Shown here in pieces: positions 34,506 through 44,586 of a stretch of DNA of 64,000 nt. The notes beneath the pieces are model-generated. The model was given only the letters and a program-made list of their open reading frames with translations, did no database searches and was not told where the DNA came from. Origin of the DNA: Lusitaniella coriacea LEGE 07157 (GTDB lineage: Bacteria; Cyanobacteriota; Cyanobacteriia; Cyanobacteriales; Spirulinaceae); assembly GCF_015207425.1 (NCBI RefSeq), contig NZ_JADEWZ010000006.1:1-64000 (forward strand). The letters are read 5' to 3'. Made by a program: the position numbers and the translations under genes. The first letter of the stretch is position 1. Each line of letters starts with the position of its first letter.

Positions 34506-34647
34506 GAATTACGCCTGATATGAACACCCTGAAACCCTTGTTAGGAATAGGGAATAGGGAAGAGTAAGAAGGAATTACCGCAGAGTGAGGGTTTTAGCTT
34601 CTAATACACATTAAGCGTCAATTACCAATTCACATTAGGCGTAATTC
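34506..34647 (+). repeat. MITE-like element, family A, copy 2 (complete)
   Basis: 142 bp bounded by inverted repeats GAATTACGCCTGATATGAA (34506-34524) and TTCACATTAGGCGTAATTC (34629-34647). The core shares long identical blocks with 4562-4674. It contains GGGAATA heptamers (about 34549-34563). No coding potential: a non-autonomous element mobilised in trans is the simplest explanation. Confidence 0.8.
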
Positions 34648-34945
34648 TTCTGATAACTGATGGCTGATGACTACTATAACTACATCAGACGCGGGTTGAA
34701 TTTCAGATGGCTTGCTTTATTTTTTGCTATTATTCCGATCGCGATCGCGAGTGCAATGAAAATCCTTCTATTTCTAGCTTGTCTCTTTGTGAAATGCCCT
34801 AATTTCAATGCGTAGTGCTATATATGTACTCTCTCCCCCCTCTCCCCCAGCTTCCCCCTCTCTCCGTGTCTCCGTATCTCCGTGTCTCCCCAATTGGTAA
34901 TTGCTCCCCCAGCTCCCCCAGCTTCCCCATCTTTCCCCGTCGCTT
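34648..34945. repeat. Low-complexity CTCCGTGTCTCC repeat region
   Basis: Between the family A element and the CHAT gene lie pyrimidine-rich repeats (CTCCCCC, CTCCGTGTCTCCGTATCTCC, about 34830-34935). Related runs occur at 38582-38650, 40717-40765 and 60456-60540. They are not coding and are typical cyanobacterial dispersed low-complexity repeats. Confidence 0.6.
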
Positions 34946-37672
34946 TTAAAGCCAATTCCCGACTAAGGTATAGGTTGCCCAGTAATAGGGTGCGGGATAG
35001 CCTAATTCCCGCAATAGGGAGAGTTGCGCCTGACGCAGGGCTGAAGCCTTGGTCGTGCCGGGTTTTGAGAGTTCTTGATAAAATCGCGCCATGAGTTGAG
35101 TATTCGCAGTGTCATCCGCTTTCCAGAGCGTGGATAGGGTGCTGCGCGCTCCCGTGCGCACGGCAATGCCCGCTAAACCCAAAACCGCCCGATTGTCCCC
35201 TTGAGCCGTTTCGCAGGCGCTGAGAACGAGGAGTTCGAGGGGATTTGCACCGCTACGACTGCTTGTTTGAATTAAATGGTTCAAATCTCTGGCTTTAATG
35301 CGATCGCGGTATGCCACCAAATAGGTTTCTTGAGGGTCTGAACTGAAGACCCCGTGAGTTTTCCAGTGAATTGCAGAAAAGCGACCGGGTTCGAGATTTT
35401 GTTGAATATTGGTTTGGGTAAATTGTTCGTCAATAAGGGGTAAACTTGTCTCCAGCGTACTCGAAATTTGCGCGAGTTCTTCCCTGAGTTGCACAATGGG
35501 CGAAAAGGACGTGTTATCAATGGTTTGCGCGATGCCAATGCCGCCGAGAAAAACCTTGAGGGAATCTGTAATTTGGGGGGCAAAAAGTTTGAGTCTTGGA
35601 GAAACCGCGATCGCGCGCTCTTTTTCGATTAAATACCGCTCCCCATCATACAGCGCTCCCATTGGAATATTGCGCAAGTCGCCGTCGGGAACGAAGACCA
35701 AGGTTTTAATTTGCGGATTTTCTGCTAAAACCTCTTCCAAGGGAGCAATGAGCCAGTTGTAGGCGGTTTGAGCGTCCGCGAGGGCTTCTGGGGTGTTTCC
35801 CGGTTCTGTGAGGTTATGGCGCAAGCGTTGCAGCGTTTGTTCGACCTTTTGTTGAGCAATGGGAGTCGCGCGATAGTCTAACGGTTTTTCTCGTCCGGGA
35901 ATATTAAAAACAATCGCAATGCGATCCCGGAGAACGATAGGGTAGATAATTGCCGCAGTGGGATCGATCGCGTCTTCGGGAATTTTTGCAATAGAAGCGA
36001 GACTGCAACCGAGGAAGTTTTGCAATTCAGCGAGTTGAAGTGCGTCGATGCCTTGAATGGCGCGTTTGAGATTGTCTTGAGAGATTTCTATCTCGCTTCG
36101 ATTCGCAGTCCCCTTTTGCGGGGAGACGGGAAAGGGATCGAGGAGTAAATCCACATATTCCCGATAAATGGGTTCGACATTATCGCGAAAAGAAAATTGT
36201 ACGTCTGCTGCGGCGAGGAGCAAATCGTGACGTACCGATTTTAGAGCGTTGAGGGAACGAGTGTACGCCGCGATCGCTCCCCTTTTGTCTCCTTGCGCCT
36301 TCAATAAGCGCCCCAATTGCCATTCCCAACGGTAGCGAATATCCGGTGCTTGCAAGGTTTCAACGCGCAGGAGAGCTTGTTCTGTGAGTTTTTTCGCCTC
36401 TGTATCTTGGCGATTGAGTTCGTAGAGTCCTCCCAATTGTCCCAAGGCGTAGGCTTCAGCGAAGGGATCTTGGAGTTGCTGGGCTTTTTCGACGGCGGAA
36501 GCGAGTTGCAGCGCGGGTTTGTGTTGTTGTGCATTTAAAGAAGTCAGTCGAACCCCGCGATCGCGCCACTCCTTTTTTACACAAGAAAGCGATGCGCTAT
36601 CAACCCCTTGCAAACAAGTTAAACTGCGCGCAAAATTCAATCGAGCGTTAATTTCAGCGCGACTGGGGGGTAAGTTATCCAAAGACGTTTGAATTTGGGC
36701 AACCAATGACTCGGTTTTGTCTCCTTGTCCGGTGGCGATGAGAAGACTGAGTTGGTTGAGTTGTGCTTGCAATCGTTCCTGACTCTTCGGAATGGCAGCC
36801 GCTTGTTGATAAAACTGGAGGGCGTTTTTCGCATGGGTTTTTGCTGTCGTTTCCTTGCCAATCGCGATCGCGCGATCGCCCAAACCCCATTCCACATTGC
36901 CCAACTCTAGCAGCGTTGCCGCGCGATCGGTTGAATTATCCGTCGCCTGCAAACTTTGTTGTAAAATCTTTTGGGACTCTTGCAAATGCCCCACTTGCCG
37001 CAGCGCATGACCCAATCGCCGCAATCCTAACGCTTTGAGGGGAGAATCAGGAGAAGACTGAAGGGTTTGATACACATCCCGCAGTATCTCCTCCGCCTTG
37101 ACGCTAAACCCCAGAACCTGCAACGCTTTGGCTTGATTGAGCTTGCTGGAAATAACTCCCGAATTATCCCCTCCTTGGAGGTAATCGCGAGTGGCATTTT
37201 CCCAACTTTGCAATGCCTCTTGAACCTGTCCTTTTGACCATTGCAAGCGACCTCGCGCGTTCCAGGCTTTTGCCCGTATCTCTGCAACGGATCGATCGGT
37301 ATCTTGGGATTGTGTGAGAAATTGGAAACTCTTTTGAATCGCCTCCTCTGCTTCTTCCCAACGTCCCAGGTGTTGATAGGCGAAGGAAAGATTGCTATTG
37401 GCTAACGCTTTACCCAGAGGATCGTTCTGTGCCGCAAACCCTGACTCTGACTGCTTCCAAAGTTCGATCGCGCGACTAAATTGTTCGGTTTCATACAGTT
37501 CGATGCCTTGTTGCAGAAGCAATCGCGCGTTTTGCTCTATTGCTGGATTCTCCTGCGCCACAACAATGGGAGATGGCACAAAAATACTAGGAAATCCTAA
37601 CGCGATCGCGATTCCCAAACAAAGACAGAGGATAAATCGCATTTTCCGATCGCGCGATCGTCGTGCAAACAT
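34946..37672 (-). CDS. TPR-CHAT domain protein (caspase-like), exported
   Basis: 908 residues from the ATG at 37672; MRFILC at 37642 is another option. An N-terminal hydrophobic signal (MRFILCLCLGIAIALGF) precedes a mature start near VVAQEN. The first 500 residues are TPR-like helical repeats (AIELWKQSESGFAAQ, ALANSNLSFAYQHLGRWEEA and more). The C-terminal CHAT domain has the His-Cys dyad: IHWKTHGVF (H near 770) and VLSACETAQGDN (C near 817), plus SPRLKL. CHAT proteins are clan CD cysteine peptidases. A surface or periplasmic protease or scaffold; no substrate is evident. Confidence 0.9.
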   Translation of the reverse strand: MFARRSRDRKMRFILCLCLGIAIALGFPSIFVPSPIVVAQENPAIEQNARLLLQQGIELYETEQFSRAIELWKQSESGFAAQNDPLGKALANSNLSFAYQHLGRWEEAEEAIQKSFQFLTQSQDTDRSVAEIRAKAWNARGRLQWSKGQVQEALQSWENATRDYLQGGDNSGVISSKLNQAKALQVLGFSVKAEEILRDVYQTLQSSPDSPLKALGLRRLGHALRQVGHLQESQKILQQSLQATDNSTDRAATLLELGNVEWGLGDRAIAIGKETTAKTHAKNALQFYQQAAAIPKSQERLQAQLNQLSLLIATGQGDKTESLVAQIQTSLDNLPPSRAEINARLNFARSLTCLQGVDSASLSCVKKEWRDRGVRLTSLNAQQHKPALQLASAVEKAQQLQDPFAEAYALGQLGGLYELNRQDTEAKKLTEQALLRVETLQAPDIRYRWEWQLGRLLKAQGDKRGAIAAYTRSLNALKSVRHDLLLAAADVQFSFRDNVEPIYREYVDLLLDPFPVSPQKGTANRSEIEISQDNLKRAIQGIDALQLAELQNFLGCSLASIAKIPEDAIDPTAAIIYPIVLRDRIAIVFNIPGREKPLDYRATPIAQQKVEQTLQRLRHNLTEPGNTPEALADAQTAYNWLIAPLEEVLAENPQIKTLVFVPDGDLRNIPMGALYDGERYLIEKERAIAVSPRLKLFAPQITDSLKVFLGGIGIAQTIDNTSFSPIVQLREELAQISSTLETSLPLIDEQFTQTNIQQNLEPGRFSAIHWKTHGVFSSDPQETYLVAYRDRIKARDLNHLIQTSSRSGANPLELLVLSACETAQGDNRAVLGLAGIAVRTGARSTLSTLWKADDTANTQLMARFYQELSKPGTTKASALRQAQLSLLRELGYPAPYYWATYTLVGNWL

Positions 37673-37806
37673 GACACTCACAACCTTGAAAGATTTCTCT
37701 TTGAGTGTAGCCTAATACCCAATTACCAATTGGGGAGATGGGGAGACGGGGAGAAAATTTATCCTTCGTAACTTGTTAAACTGAATGAAACTTAATGTAA
37801 CTTTGA

Positions 37807-38541
37807 ATGATTCGTCAGCGCGATCGCGAAAAAGAACGATTACTCCAACTTGCCCTACTTCTCCTCAGTAGTTTTTTCATTGCAGAATTGACAACTGCCC
37901 TGTGCAGCCACAGTTTATCGCTTCTCGCCGATGCCAGTCACGTTCTTTCAGATATAGGCGCTTTAGGCGTAACCCTAACTGCAACCTGGCTTGCAGGACG
38001 TTCCACCGCGCAACCAACCGCCTCCGGACTCTCTAAAGGGGAAATTATCGCCGCCTCAATCAATGGTATGAGTTTATTGGGTGTTGCGCTTTGGATTGGT
38101 TGGGAAGCGATCGCGCGAATTCATGCACCCCACCCCGAAATCCAAGGATTACCCATGTTATTGGTCGCCATTGTTGGTTTAGGCGTTAATAGCTTCAATG
38201 CCCTCTGGTTATATCGCTGTAGCTGCGGCGATCTCAACCTCAAAGGTGCATTTTTTCACATTGTTGCCGATGTCGTTAGTTCCGTTGGCGTTATTTTAGC
38301 CGCGATCGCGATCGCTTGGTTGCATTGGAATTGGGCAGATGGTGCCATTAGTTTGCTCGTTTCCGGTACAATTGCCACCCTCGCCTTACCCCTACTCTTC
38401 AAAAGCTTACGCCTCCTCTTCTTTCCCCCTTCCTCAACACCTCCATTATACCACTGCCGCGATCGACGTACCGCAGAAGAACTATTATTCCCTTCCCTTA
38501 ATGAAGTGATCCCCAATCCCCCTCTCAAAGATCGGCGATAA
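37807..38541 (+). CDS. Cation diffusion facilitator family transporter, short form
   Basis: 244 residues with six membrane segments. The metal-site motifs are HSLSLLADASHVLSD (TM2, His/Asp) and HIVADVVSSVGVI (TM5, His/Asp), as in Zn2+/Co2+/Fe2+ CDF exporters. It begins close to the membrane domain and ends shortly after TM6 with a 40-residue tail (FFPPSSTPPLYHCRDRRT), so the usual cytoplasmic C-terminal ferredoxin-like domain that binds regulatory metal is missing. Divergent from the CHAT gene. Direction of transport and metal are not established. Confidence 0.85.
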   Translation: MIRQRDREKERLLQLALLLLSSFFIAELTTALCSHSLSLLADASHVLSDIGALGVTLTATWLAGRSTAQPTASGLSKGEIIAASINGMSLLGVALWIGWEAIARIHAPHPEIQGLPMLLVAIVGLGVNSFNALWLYRCSCGDLNLKGAFFHIVADVVSSVGVILAAIAIAWLHWNWADGAISLLVSGTIATLALPLLFKSLRLLFFPPSSTPPLYHCRDRRTAEELLFPSLNEVIPNPPLKDRR

Positions 38542-38677
38542 TTTTTCGGCTGGATTCAAATTGCCTATTATAAAAATTCGACCTGTCTCCCAATCCCTAT
38601 CTCCGTGTCTTCGCGTCCCCCCTTCCCCGCGTCACCGCGTTACCGTATCAGTCCTCACTGAGGGTATTCAGCCGGAT

Positions 38678-40486
38678 TTATATCAAAGCCGAGTCAATAC
38701 GCTGCTTTAGCGTCGCAACCACTTCATCGAGGGCAATTTCTTCAGATTGCTTCGTCGCCCGTTCCACCACTTCCACCTTACCCGCTTTGAGGGATCGCCC
38801 GGTGACGACGCGATAGGGAATGCCGATTAAATCCGCATCCTTAAATTTAAACCCAGCCCGCGCGTCGCGATTGTCGAGGAGGGTTTCGATTCCCGCTTGA
38901 TTCAACTCGGCGTAAAGTTTTTCCGCCGCTTCCATTGCTTTGGTATCGGAAATGTTGGGAACGACAATAATGACATGATAGGGCGCGATCGCGACGGGCC
39001 AAATAATTCCATCTTTATCGTGGGACTGTTCCACCGCAGACTGGGCTAAACGAGATACGCCAACCCCATAACATCCCATCACCAAGGGCAATTCTTCTCC
39101 CTGTTCGTTGGTAAAGGTTGCACCCATTGCAGTGGAATATTTCGATCCCAATTGGAAGATGTGTCCGACTTCAATCCCTCTAGCGGTTTGTAAAATTTGT
39201 TCGGGATCGCGAACCGCGCGATCGCCTGCTACGGTTTTATCCAAATCGACAACTAATTTAGGTAATTCAATTTCCTTGCCCCAATTCGCCCCAAAAACGT
39301 GATATCCCGGCTCATTCGCCCCTGTAACGAAGTTTTTCAACTCTGCCGCCGTTTTATCGACGATGCGAATAAATTTGGGATGAATCGATCCCCCTTGAGT
39401 AGAAATGTAGTCATCTTCGAGATTGGGTGCAATATAACCCGTTGGTAGCGGTTTTGCTGCCCATTTTTGCTTCGCCGCTTCGTCAGGAACCGCGAGAGAC
39501 AAAATCGTATTTGCTTCAAATTCTGGTGCGAGTTGCGCTAACTTGTTTTGCAGCTTAACTTCATTAATATCGCGATCGCCTCGGATACAGGCTAAGACGA
39601 GAACGAGCAACCCATTGTCATATACCGCCTCGTACAAGACATTTTTTACAATATTGGTGGGCGAACACTTCGCGAATTCTGCCAAGGAAGCAATCGTCGG
39701 CGTATTCGGCGTTTCTCGCTTCTCGTACTTTTTAAAGGGCGACGGTTCTACATCGGGAGGGAGAGAAGTCGCCTTTTCTACATTCGCTGCATACTTGCCA
39801 TCTTCCGTGTAGAGAACCTCATCTTCCCCGGCATCTGCCAGTACCATAAACTCTTGGGAACCCGAACCGCCAATTGCGCCCGAATCTGCCTCCACTGCCA
39901 CAAAATCCAACCCGCAGCGACGAAACATATTGCGATATGCCACATCCATATCTGCATAGGTTTGCTTCAAACTTTCCTCATTTGCATGGAACGAATAACC
40001 ATCTTTCATAATGAATTCCCGTCCCCGCATTAACCCGAAACGAGGGCGAATTTCATCGCGAAATTTGCTTTGAATTTGATACAAATGTTGGGGAAGTTGA
40101 CGATAAGAACGAATCGTTTCCTTGGCAATTGTCGTAATCACTTCTTCATGGGTGGGACCTAGTGCAACCTCGCGTCCTTGACGATCCTCAAAGGCGAACA
40201 TAATGCCTTCTGCCTTGGTGTAAGTATCCCAACGCCCCGACTCTTTCCACAACTCCGAGGGTTGTAGTTGCGGTAATAAGCATTCCTGTGCGCCTGTGGC
40301 GTTCATCTCCTCGCGCACGATTTGCGAAACTTTCTGCAAGACTCGCCACATCAGGGGAAGATAGCTGTAAATGCCGCTACCAATGCGTCGAATATAGCCC
40401 GCCCGCAGCAATAATTGATGACTTGGGATAACAGCTTCTGCTGGACTTTCCTTGAACGTAACGAAGAGCATCTGAGACAATCGCAT
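38678..40486 (-). CDS. proS: Prolyl-tRNA synthetase (bacterial type)
   Basis: Class II aminoacyl-tRNA synthetase charging tRNA-Pro, 602 residues. The N-terminal motif [17 protein letters not shown] and motif 2/3 regions ([33 protein letters not shown]) are typical; the middle carries the editing (INS) domain between motifs 2 and 3 ([14 protein letters not shown] to [14 protein letters not shown]), and the C-terminal anticodon-binding domain ends in [11 protein letters not shown]. Full length, starts MRLSQM. Housekeeping gene, apparently single. Confidence 0.97.
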   Translation of the reverse strand: MRLSQMLFVTFKESPAEAVIPSHQLLLRAGYIRRIGSGIYSYLPLMWRVLQKVSQIVREEMNATGAQECLLPQLQPSELWKESGRWDTYTKAEGIMFAFEDRQGREVALGPTHEEVITTIAKETIRSYRQLPQHLYQIQSKFRDEIRPRFGLMRGREFIMKDGYSFHANEESLKQTYADMDVAYRNMFRRCGLDFVAVEADSGAIGGSGSQEFMVLADAGEDEVLYTEDGKYAANVEKATSLPPDVEPSPFKKYEKRETPNTPTIASLAEFAKCSPTNIVKNVLYEAVYDNGLLVLVLACIRGDRDINEVKLQNKLAQLAPEFEANTILSLAVPDEAAKQKWAAKPLPTGYIAPNLEDDYISTQGGSIHPKFIRIVDKTAAELKNFVTGANEPGYHVFGANWGKEIELPKLVVDLDKTVAGDRAVRDPEQILQTARGIEVGHIFQLGSKYSTAMGATFTNEQGEELPLVMGCYGVGVSRLAQSAVEQSHDKDGIIWPVAIAPYHVIIVVPNISDTKAMEAAEKLYAELNQAGIETLLDNRDARAGFKFKDADLIGIPYRVVTGRSLKAGKVEVVERATKQSEEIALDEVVATLKQRIDSALI

Positions 40487-40626
40487 TGGTATATTTCCCC
40501 TTTCTCTTATCGGATGACTATTATCGCATCAGTGGGCGCGTGCCGATGGTTAAGGTCGCGTTAGCTTAAACCCGATCGTTTCTATCAAAGCTATAGCAGT
40601 CGCCATAACAGTTATCAGTCATCAGA

Positions 40627-40682
40627 GGGAATAGGGAATAGGGAACAGGGAACAGGGAACAGGGAACAGGGAACAGGGAATA
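40627..40682. repeat. GGGAAYA heptamer tandem repeat
   Basis: Eight 7-bp units: GGGAATA twice, GGGAACA five times, GGGAATA once (40627-40682), in the 303-bp gap between proS and the CHAT gene. A 53-nt sequence that begins in the last units (40672-40724) recurs exactly at 60412-60464. Confidence 0.85.
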
Positions 40683-40789
40683 GGTTTTTTCAGTTATCAA
40701 TCATTCAGTCATCACCGTGTCTCCCACTCTCCGTATCTCCCACTCTCCCCGCGTCACTCTCAACCCGTCAATTCAAAGCTGACAGACCA

Positions 40790-43681
40790 CTACTTCCACT
40801 CCCCTTGCAACGTAAACCCCGCCCAATAGAAGGGCGATTTCCATTCCTCGGTTTGCCACATTTCGATTTGCGCTTGGCGCAGTGCGGCAGAGGGGGAGAG
40901 TCCTTGTTGCAACATTTGCTGATAGAATTTTGCCATTAATTCAGCAGTTCCGCGATCGTCCACATTCCAAAGACTAACGACGACACGCGCTGCCCCTGCA
41001 TACATAAATCCCCGTGTCAGACCAATTAAGCCCTCGCCGCGAACCCTTTCTCCCAAACCCGTTTCGCAGGCACTCAGCACGACTAAATCCGCAGGTAGGG
41101 TGAGATTGAAGAGTTCGTGCATTCGCAAGAATCCGTTTTGGGGTTGTCCTTGGGAATCGAACAGTGTCAGAACCAGTCCGGAGAGTTCTGGATTTTGGCT
41201 GTTAAGGAGTCCGTGGGTGGCAAAGTGAATCATGCGATACTGGCTGAGTTCTTGACTGGTTGCCAGGACGCGGTTTGCCTCAAATCCGATCGCGCCCCTG
41301 GTTTGTTCTTGGGAAACGAGTGCTGAGATATTATCTGCTTCGACTTTGGTAAAGGGGAGTCGCGATAAATTTACGCCTGCTGCCCTTGCAGAGGCTTCGA
41401 GTTCTGCGGGGAGAGTTTGTTCAAAGGCTTCTGTTTTGGAGAGACGATCGTCATTCGAGCCAAAAACCGGATCGGCAAAAATGGCTAAATCTTTAGTGGC
41501 GCGCGATCGCGTATTCTGCTCTTGTCGCAAAATTGCCAGGGTTGAGGCGGAGGGAAGTGATACGATTTCATGTTCGACAATTAAAGGGGGCGTTTCTTCT
41601 TCTCCTGTGGTTCCGGAAACCGACAAGGCGGCAAAGGGAACGTATTGCAGGATATCGTGGCTGACAATCAACAGGCGTTTGCCTTGAATTCGATCGGCGA
41701 CGGGTTTTAGGATTGCATTGCTCAACTTAGACTGGGCTGCGGCGACGGTTTTAATTCTGCGTCGATGGGCAGGAGAAGTCAATAAACGACGATATTCTTT
41801 GGCTAAGGATTGAATTTCGTCTCGTCCCGGCAATTCATAACTCACAAGTTCATTATCCGTCACCGCCCATAGATAGCTGCGTTTTTCCCCTACAAAGTAC
41901 TCCAGCAGCATCGTGTCCTTGTCGAGAACTTGTTGCTGGATTTGTTGGACGTTGAGGGGTTCTGGCTGTGTGAGGGCGGCGTAGCGGGGGCTGGTGGCGC
42001 GAATTTTGGCTCGAACTTGGCGATATTGCTCGATCGCGCTCTCGATTTCGAGATCGAGGTTTTCCGCAGATGCGCTCCCGGATTTCCCACTCAGCCGTTT
42101 AATGCGCTGTTCTTCCATGACGCTGAGTTGGCGCTGCAATTGCTGTTCTTGGGCGAGGAGTTCGGGGTTGACCCCTTGACGGATATCTGCGTTCGCTTCT
42201 CGGAGAACTTCAAGAAGGGTTCGGGCGCGAGTCCGTTCGCTGGCTTGGAGGGCTAAACGGTCGTAACCCGCCTGGGGCTGTTGTTTGTGCCGCTCCATGA
42301 GCAGGTCGATGTAGAATTCGTAATAGTCTTGTTTGGAGGCGAAAAAGGTGGCGCGCAGGTCAGAACGGGCAACATTGCCGCGCAAGTCTTCAATGATTTT
42401 TAGGGCGGCTTCAATTTGACGCTGGGCTTCGTCGAGGTTGTTTAAATCGCGTTGGGCGAGGGCAATGCGGTAGAGGGTCAGGGCTTCTTTCGCGCGATCG
42501 CGTACTTGCCGACGGAAGGTGAGGGCTGTATTGTAGCGTTCCAGGGCATTTTGGGGATTGCCTTGATTTGCCGCGACAACGCCCAAATTGGTGAGGGTGC
42601 TGGCTTCCCCCGCTTTATCTCCCACTTGCTGCCAAAGGGGAAGGGCTTGGTTATAGTATTCCTGGGCTTTTGTCCAGTTGTTGCGGTTGGCGTAAATGAA
42701 GCCAATGTTGTTGAGAGTGCTGGCTTCGCCGGGAACGTTTTCCGCTTCTCTCCAGAGGGCGAGGGCTTGGTTATAGGTACTGAGGGCTTTGTCGCCCTTA
42801 CCAGAGTCAGAATACACTCGCCCTAAATTATTGAGCGTTGCCGCAATATTGATGGGATTGCCTAAATTTTCAACTAAATTGAAGGCATTTTGGTAATAAT
42901 CGAGGGCTTGATTGAAATCTCCTAAATCTGCGTAAACAAAGCCAATATTGTTGAGGGTTGCCGCCTCTCCGGTGCGGAATTTCGCCGCTTGCCACAGCTT
43001 GAGGGCGCGATCGTAGGTATCGAAAGCATTTTGATATTCGCCCCAGGTGGCGTGAATTTGGGCAAGAGTGTTGAGAATGCTGGCTTGGGAGTGGAGATCG
43101 CCGTTTTCCTCGTAAATGCTCAGGACTTGGGTGTAATAATCGGCGGAGGTTTTTAATTCTTTGAGGTTGAAATGCACGAGTCCCAACCAATAGAGGGTCA
43201 GGGCTTCTTGTTCGCGATCGCGCTCATTTCTGGCAATGGCTAGGGCTTCTTCCCAGCGCGCGATCGCGTCCCGCCACGCTACTACCGTTCCTTCACTATA
43301 GCTTTCCATCCCCCCTTGAAACACGCTATTGAAAGGCGTTTTTTGACTCTCGATTTGCTTGAGGTGCTTCTCTGAAAGGCAGGAGGCAGAGGGCAGAGGG
43401 CAGAAGTTAGATTGCACGAGGCAAGAGTCATCGCGGAGAAGGCACAAAGTCGAAAAGCTTGTTTCCTCGCGTCCTTCAATCGTCGTCTTTTGAGTTGTAA
43501 GCGTTTGACTCATTGCAACGGTCGAACTGCCCGCCACACACACAAAACTTATCAATGCGATCCCTCGAATAAGACCGATTTGTAAGGGGGATTTAGGAGG
43601 ATCGCCCTTAGCGAAAGTATCGATTCTGCGTAAACCCTGTTGAAATTTGCCCCAACGAGAAGTCATCATGATTCTGTGCAT
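40790..43681 (-). CDS. TPR-CHAT domain protein with N-terminal membrane anchor/signal
   Basis: 963 residues. A hydrophobic segment near 37-60 (GIALISFVCVAGSSTVAMSQ) directs export or anchoring. From about 110 to 440 regular 40-residue TPRs (ATLNNIGFVYADLGDFNQAL, LGRVYSDSGKGDKAL, and so on). A coiled region follows, then a CHAT domain: MIHFATHGLLNS (H near 820) and VLSACETGLGERVRGEGLIG (C near 869), so the peptidase dyad is intact. It is divergently placed to a FecR-domain gene across 147 bp. Likely a surface-directed caspase-like peptidase; no substrate known. An internal ATG pair at 43669 is another possible start. Confidence 0.92.
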   Translation of the reverse strand: MHRIMMTSRWGKFQQGLRRIDTFAKGDPPKSPLQIGLIRGIALISFVCVAGSSTVAMSQTLTTQKTTIEGREETSFSTLCLLRDDSCLVQSNFCPLPSASCLSEKHLKQIESQKTPFNSVFQGGMESYSEGTVVAWRDAIARWEEALAIARNERDREQEALTLYWLGLVHFNLKELKTSADYYTQVLSIYEENGDLHSQASILNTLAQIHATWGEYQNAFDTYDRALKLWQAAKFRTGEAATLNNIGFVYADLGDFNQALDYYQNAFNLVENLGNPINIAATLNNLGRVYSDSGKGDKALSTYNQALALWREAENVPGEASTLNNIGFIYANRNNWTKAQEYYNQALPLWQQVGDKAGEASTLTNLGVVAANQGNPQNALERYNTALTFRRQVRDRAKEALTLYRIALAQRDLNNLDEAQRQIEAALKIIEDLRGNVARSDLRATFFASKQDYYEFYIDLLMERHKQQPQAGYDRLALQASERTRARTLLEVLREANADIRQGVNPELLAQEQQLQRQLSVMEEQRIKRLSGKSGSASAENLDLEIESAIEQYRQVRAKIRATSPRYAALTQPEPLNVQQIQQQVLDKDTMLLEYFVGEKRSYLWAVTDNELVSYELPGRDEIQSLAKEYRRLLTSPAHRRRIKTVAAAQSKLSNAILKPVADRIQGKRLLIVSHDILQYVPFAALSVSGTTGEEETPPLIVEHEIVSLPSASTLAILRQEQNTRSRATKDLAIFADPVFGSNDDRLSKTEAFEQTLPAELEASARAAGVNLSRLPFTKVEADNISALVSQEQTRGAIGFEANRVLATSQELSQYRMIHFATHGLLNSQNPELSGLVLTLFDSQGQPQNGFLRMHELFNLTLPADLVVLSACETGLGERVRGEGLIGLTRGFMYAGAARVVVSLWNVDDRGTAELMAKFYQQMLQQGLSPSAALRQAQIEMWQTEEWKSPFYWAGFTLQGEWK

Positions 43682-43828
43682 CTCTCCCTACTGTTTCACA
43701 ATAGCTGACGTAAATTTTCGATAAATTCTCCCGATCGCGAAACAGAATTCACAATCGTTTCGTCGTGAAGCGGAATCTTAAGGATTTTATCGACACGCAA
43801 AATTGTACTGTACGCCAAAACAAATTTA

Positions 43829-44563
43829 ATGATGATGCAATTTAATTCCCGTCGTTTTCGGCAACTTGGCTTCGCTTTACTGGGGGGTTTCTGCTTGGTT
43901 GTCGCCCTCGGATTTCCACGCATTCCCGCGATCGCGCAAATCAATCAAGCGGTCATTCAAGAAGTTCTCGGCAATCGCGTCTTTATCGAAGAACAACAAG
44001 CGAATGTTAGCGATATTGCCCAATTCCAAGAAGAAGTTCGCACCGAACAATCGAAAGCTGGACTTCGGTTTAATAATGGTGCGATGGGTCGTCTTGGGGA
44101 AAACTCCTCCGTTACCATCGGTCAGTGTATTGAAGTCGAACGCGGTCAACTTTTAGTAAGCGGGCCGGCTAACGGTTGCGTTGCCGGGTTCTCCATCGGC
44201 GTTCAAGGCACGATCTACACCTTGGGAATGGATCCCGATGATGAAAACGTCATCGCCAATCTCCAAGCCTTAGAAGGACTCGTTCAGGTAGGCAAACCGG
44301 ACGATACAGATACTGACATCCCCACGGATTTGCGACAAGGTAAGAAAGTTGCCCTCCTCGCCGATGGAACCCTCGGTCCCATCCAAGATATTTCCCCTGA
44401 AGAGTACCGTGAAACCCTCTCTGGAGACTTATTCGATGGCTTTAGCGCCCTACCCCAACAAAGCCGTCTCCGAAACGCCTGTCAAGCTCTCTATCCCAAT
44501 TACAACTGCACCGTTGCAGGCATTCCCCAGCCTCGAACTCAACCCGTTCGAGGATTGTGGTAG
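43829..44563 (+). CDS. FecR-domain secreted protein
   Basis: 244 residues. Signal peptide MMMQFNSRRFRQLGFALLGG with hydrophobic core and likely cleavage after AIAQ near residue 36. The FecR/SH3-like beta domain is in the middle: VRTEQSKAGLRFNNGAMGRL, NSSVTIGQCIEVERGQLLVS and FSIGVQGTIYTLGMD, the usual phrases of extracytoplasmic FecR proteins (also found with CHAT and adhesin systems). The C-terminal third has several Cys and a Pro-rich end. It lies head-to-head with the CHAT gene and tail-to-tail with the pilin-like lipoprotein gene, so co-regulation with CHAT is plausible. Confidence 0.85.
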   Translation: MMMQFNSRRFRQLGFALLGGFCLVVALGFPRIPAIAQINQAVIQEVLGNRVFIEEQQANVSDIAQFQEEVRTEQSKAGLRFNNGAMGRLGENSSVTIGQCIEVERGQLLVSGPANGCVAGFSIGVQGTIYTLGMDPDDENVIANLQALEGLVQVGKPDDTDTDIPTDLRQGKKVALLADGTLGPIQDISPEEYRETLSGDLFDGFSALPQQSRLRNACQALYPNYNCTVAGIPQPRTQPVRGLW

Positions 44564-44586
44564 TTTGAGTTGAATTACGCGATCGC

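Noticed and set aside
40627-40682. Possible CRISPR array
   Set aside because: Units are 7 bp with no spacers; it is a heptamer tandem repeat. No cas gene is present in the window.
41900-43500. DNA-level tandem repeats in the TPR region of the CHAT gene
   Set aside because: They are the coding signature of TPR units (about 120 bp) and not a separate repeat feature.
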